A stretch of DNA of 8,334 nt, taken from NCBI GenBank assembly GCA_002409285.1, contig DHUT01000060.1, positions 49,332 through 57,665 on the forward strand, in the 5' to 3' direction. Each line of letters starts with the position of its first letter. Positions within the stretch are counted from its first letter, which is position 1. Below, in pieces: positions 7,118 through 8,334 of the stretch. A program made the position numbers and the translations under genes. Origin of the DNA: Firmicutes bacterium UBA5227. GTDB taxonomy: Bacteria; Bacillota; Clostridia; Tissierellales; Sedimentibacteraceae. A model generated the notes under the pieces. That model was not told the origin of the DNA. It saw only the letters and a program-made list of their open reading frames with translations, and did not search any database.

Positions 7118-7642
7118 ATGCAAATGAATGACCGGATAAAAATATTAAGAAAAAATTATTTAGATATTACGCAAGAAGAATTTGCTACTAAGATAAAGAT
7201 TAGCCGTTCAAATCTTGGAAGTATTGAAGTTGGAAGAATTAACGTTACTGATAGAGTTGTGGAAGATATCTGTACGGAATTTAACGTAAACGAGGAATAG
7301 CTACGCACAGGAGGGGGAAATATGTTTGTTAATTATGAGGACGAGCAGTCAGAGCTTGACTTTTTAATTGGCAGGCTTGCGCCAGATCATGATGATTTTA
7401 AAATAAAATTCATCAAATTTATTTTAAAGCAGCCGGATGCAAACTGGGACATGATAGAAAAAATGATTGAGGAGTATGGCAGATATGATAATGAAATAGC
7501 AATAACTGAAGATACCAACATTTCGTCATCCGTGGCGGAAGCGGAAGAGAAATATATAAAAAATGTCTTGAAGCGTGCTCCGCAAACGGGACGTACCGCC
7601 TTGAATTCTACAGAAGAAAGCAACTTAAAAGAAAATACATAG
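7118..7642 (+). pseudogene. XRE-family transcriptional regulator split by an in-frame TAG
   Basis: The first 60 codons encode a helix-turn-helix domain of the XRE/lambda-repressor type (HTH about residues 18-40, TQEEFATKI ... SNLGSIEVGR), then ICTEFNVNEE followed by TAG at 7298-7300. The same frame continues with LRTGGGNMFV and runs to TAA at 7640-7642. In this family the segment reads NEEWLRTGxGxMF, so the TAG stands exactly where Trp (TGG) is expected; one G-to-A change explains it. The undamaged protein would have 174 residues: HTH, a helical middle (FKIKFIKFILKQ, WDMIEKMIEEYG) and a charged tail (VAEAEEKYIKNVL). Such proteins usually control phages and integrative elements. The start is uncertain: ATG at 7097, 7118 and 7124 are in frame, and GAAAGGA (7099-7105) favours 7118 or 7124. 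The HTH fragment alone could still bind DNA weakly. Confidence 0.85.
7322..7642 (+). CDS. C-terminal half of the split XRE regulator, possible reinitiation product
   Basis: The 106 residues from the ATG at 7322 are the part of the regulator downstream of the TAG. The DNA that encodes the conserved RTGGG motif reads GGAGGGGG (7310-7317) and forms a near-ideal Shine-Dalgarno 7 nt from this ATG, only 21 nt past the stop. Ribosomes ending at the TAG could restart here and make a separate C-terminal polypeptide without a DNA-binding domain. It is helical and charged, with no membrane segment or signal peptide. As an independent gene it has no family that I recognise; it is best read as half of the broken gene. 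Confidence 0.5.
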   Translation: MFVNYEDEQSELDFLIGRLAPDHDDFKIKFIKFILKQPDANWDMIEKMIEEYGRYDNEIAITEDTNISSSVAEAEEKYIKNVLKRAPQTGRTALNSTEESNLKENT

Positions 7643-7677
7643 AGTAAATTTATTTAAAAAGTATGGAGGAATTAAAA

Positions 7678-8067
7678 ATGGATAAGAGTGAACAAATATT
7701 AGAGCTAATCTCTAAAATGACTACCGAAATGAAAGAGGGATTCAAAGATACAAATAATAAGTTTGACGAACTGCAAACTGAAATGCAAGATGGCTATAAG
7801 GATCTAAACAATAAATTTGATGGACTTCAATTTGAAATGAAGGAGGGATTCAGGGAGGCTTATAACGAAAGACAGAAAATAAGAATGGTAATTGAAAATA
7901 ATGTAAATAAGAATATTAGCCTGCTTGTAGAGGGACAAAAAAATATAAATAATAAGCTTGATGAAATGCTAAAATTCCAAGATGAAAAAGAATTGTTGAC
8001 TATCAGAATCTAAATTCTTGAAAATGAACTTAACCGTCTTAAAACTCGTCTTGATGAAATAGCTTAA
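7678..8067 (+). pseudogene. Coiled-coil protein truncated by an in-frame TAA
   Basis: The ATG at 7678 has GGAGG (7665-7669) 8 nt upstream. The in-frame ATG at 7663 overlaps that site and is unlikely to be the start. The frame gives 111 charged, helical residues without Cys, Trp or membrane segments, ending TIRI-TAA at 8011-8013. The same frame then continues for 17 codons of perfect coiled-coil character (ILENELNRLKTRLDEIA) to TAA at 8065-8067. The natural protein was therefore probably 129 residues, and the first TAA replaces one codon, for example AAA or GAA. Residues 16-69 hold three 18-residue repeats. Function unknown; small coiled-coil proteins of this look are common in clostridial genomes. 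It lies between the XRE gene and the recombinase in the same orientation. The 111-residue product may still fold as a coiled coil. Confidence 0.65.
7723..7884 (+). repeat. Three tandem 54-bp coding repeats (18 residues each)
   Basis: Units 7723-7776, 7777-7830 and 7831-7884 encode TEMKEGFKDTNNKFDELQ, TEMQDGYKDLNNKFDGLQ and FEMKEGFREAYNERQKIR. Units one and two agree at 13 of 18 residues; unit three keeps only the EMKEGF start. The DNA has diverged at many codon positions, so the duplication is old. Confidence 0.75.
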
Positions 8068-8088
8068 TATTTGAAAGGGCAGCTCAAC

Positions 8089-8334
8089 ATGAAATTTGAA
8101 GTTGAATATGCAAGATATTCGTCCGATAATCAAAGAGAAGAATCAATAGATACTCAGGTCAGAGCTATGGACGAATTTGCAAGGAAAAATAATATACAAA
8201 TTATTAAGGTATATAAGGATGAAGCTATAATGTTCTCAACTGATGCCATTAAGAATATTTCTGCTTATAATCCAAAACTATGTCCGTAAAGTAACTGTTC
8301 TTGAAAATTACATTGACATAGAGTTTATTGTGGA
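8089..8334 (+). pseudogene. Serine recombinase remnant: internal deletion plus frameshift
   Basis: The first 46 residues are the start of a serine recombinase (resolvase/invertase) domain: strand EVEYARYSS with the likely nucleophile Ser11 next to R9, then DNQREESIDTQ and the helix and strand up to VYKDEA. Large serine recombinases have about 500 residues, and catalytic-domain residues should follow. Instead the frame passes to MFSTDAIKNI, which looks like a segment near the protein's C-terminus, and stops at TAA 8287-8289. In the next frame 8276-8332 reads NYVRKVTVLENYIDIEFIV, the typical end of such recombinases. So some 400 codons are gone between VYKDEA and MFSTDAI, and a frameshift lies between about 8259 and 8276. 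The 3' end is outside the window. The ATG at 8089 is preferred to the TTG at 8071, which overlaps the weak AAAGGG site. It cannot be active. Confidence 0.8.

Noticed and set aside
7387..7623. A 78-codon open frame on minus inside the XRE C-terminal half
   Set aside because: Antisense to a frame with clear family continuity; no RBS or motif.
7723..7884. Repeats as a CRISPR-like array
   Set aside because: The 54-bp units are contiguous, diverged and in frame with a coiled-coil protein; there are no spacers.
7298..8013. Stop-codon recoding (TAG as Trp or pyrrolysine, TAA readthrough) as an explanation for the two interrupted genes
   Set aside because: The stops differ (TAG, TAA), the third gene nearby is broken by deletion and frameshift, and TAA clearly ends polC, gpx and other genes here. 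I see no pyrrolysine-type element; mutation is simpler.

Overview
The window is low-GC DNA with strong Shine-Dalgarno sites (AAGGAG, GGAGG types). It carries a Gram-positive class C DNA polymerase III (PolC), a Bacillus-type OhrR and a decayed resident of the xre/serine-recombinase kind. This points to a member of the Bacillota, most likely a Clostridia species; the genus is inference and cannot be fixed from this sequence.

Layout. (1) 2-184, plus strand: the 3' end of an unidentified gene cut by the window edge. It faces polC across a hairpin terminator at 187-209. (2) 215-4561, minus: a complete 1448-residue polC with its own promoter and RBS. (3) 4678-4716: an 18-bp perfect terminator hairpin that separates polC from the operon behind it. 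(4) 6056 down to 4730, minus: a tight three-gene operon, Cys-type glutathione peroxidase, OhrR-family MarR regulator, short flavodoxin. The genes overlap by 1 and 4 nt. The promoter is near consensus (TTGACA, 17 bp, TACAAT) and is embedded in OhrR-like inverted repeats, so an autoregulated organic-peroxide response is the natural reading. (5) 6194-6622, plus: a divergently transcribed small five-helix DMT/YdcZ-type membrane protein. (6) 6572-6937, minus: a GNAT acetyltransferase remnant without its N-terminal part. (7) 7054-8334, plus: a row of three damaged accessory genes. An XRE regulator is split by an in-frame TAG where the family has Trp. A coiled-coil protein is cut by an in-frame TAA 17 codons before its original end. 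A serine recombinase has lost nearly its whole interior and is frameshifted.

The left 6.6 kb is ordinary, intact chromosome: a replication polymerase plus a peroxide defence module. The right 1.7 kb looks like the eroding end of an integrated element. I see no convincing unknown system. The points most worth a second look are the arrangement of three abutting OhrR-like sites over the gpx promoter, the possible second redox cysteine of OhrR, and the split XRE gene, whose downstream half has gained a well-placed reinitiation site.
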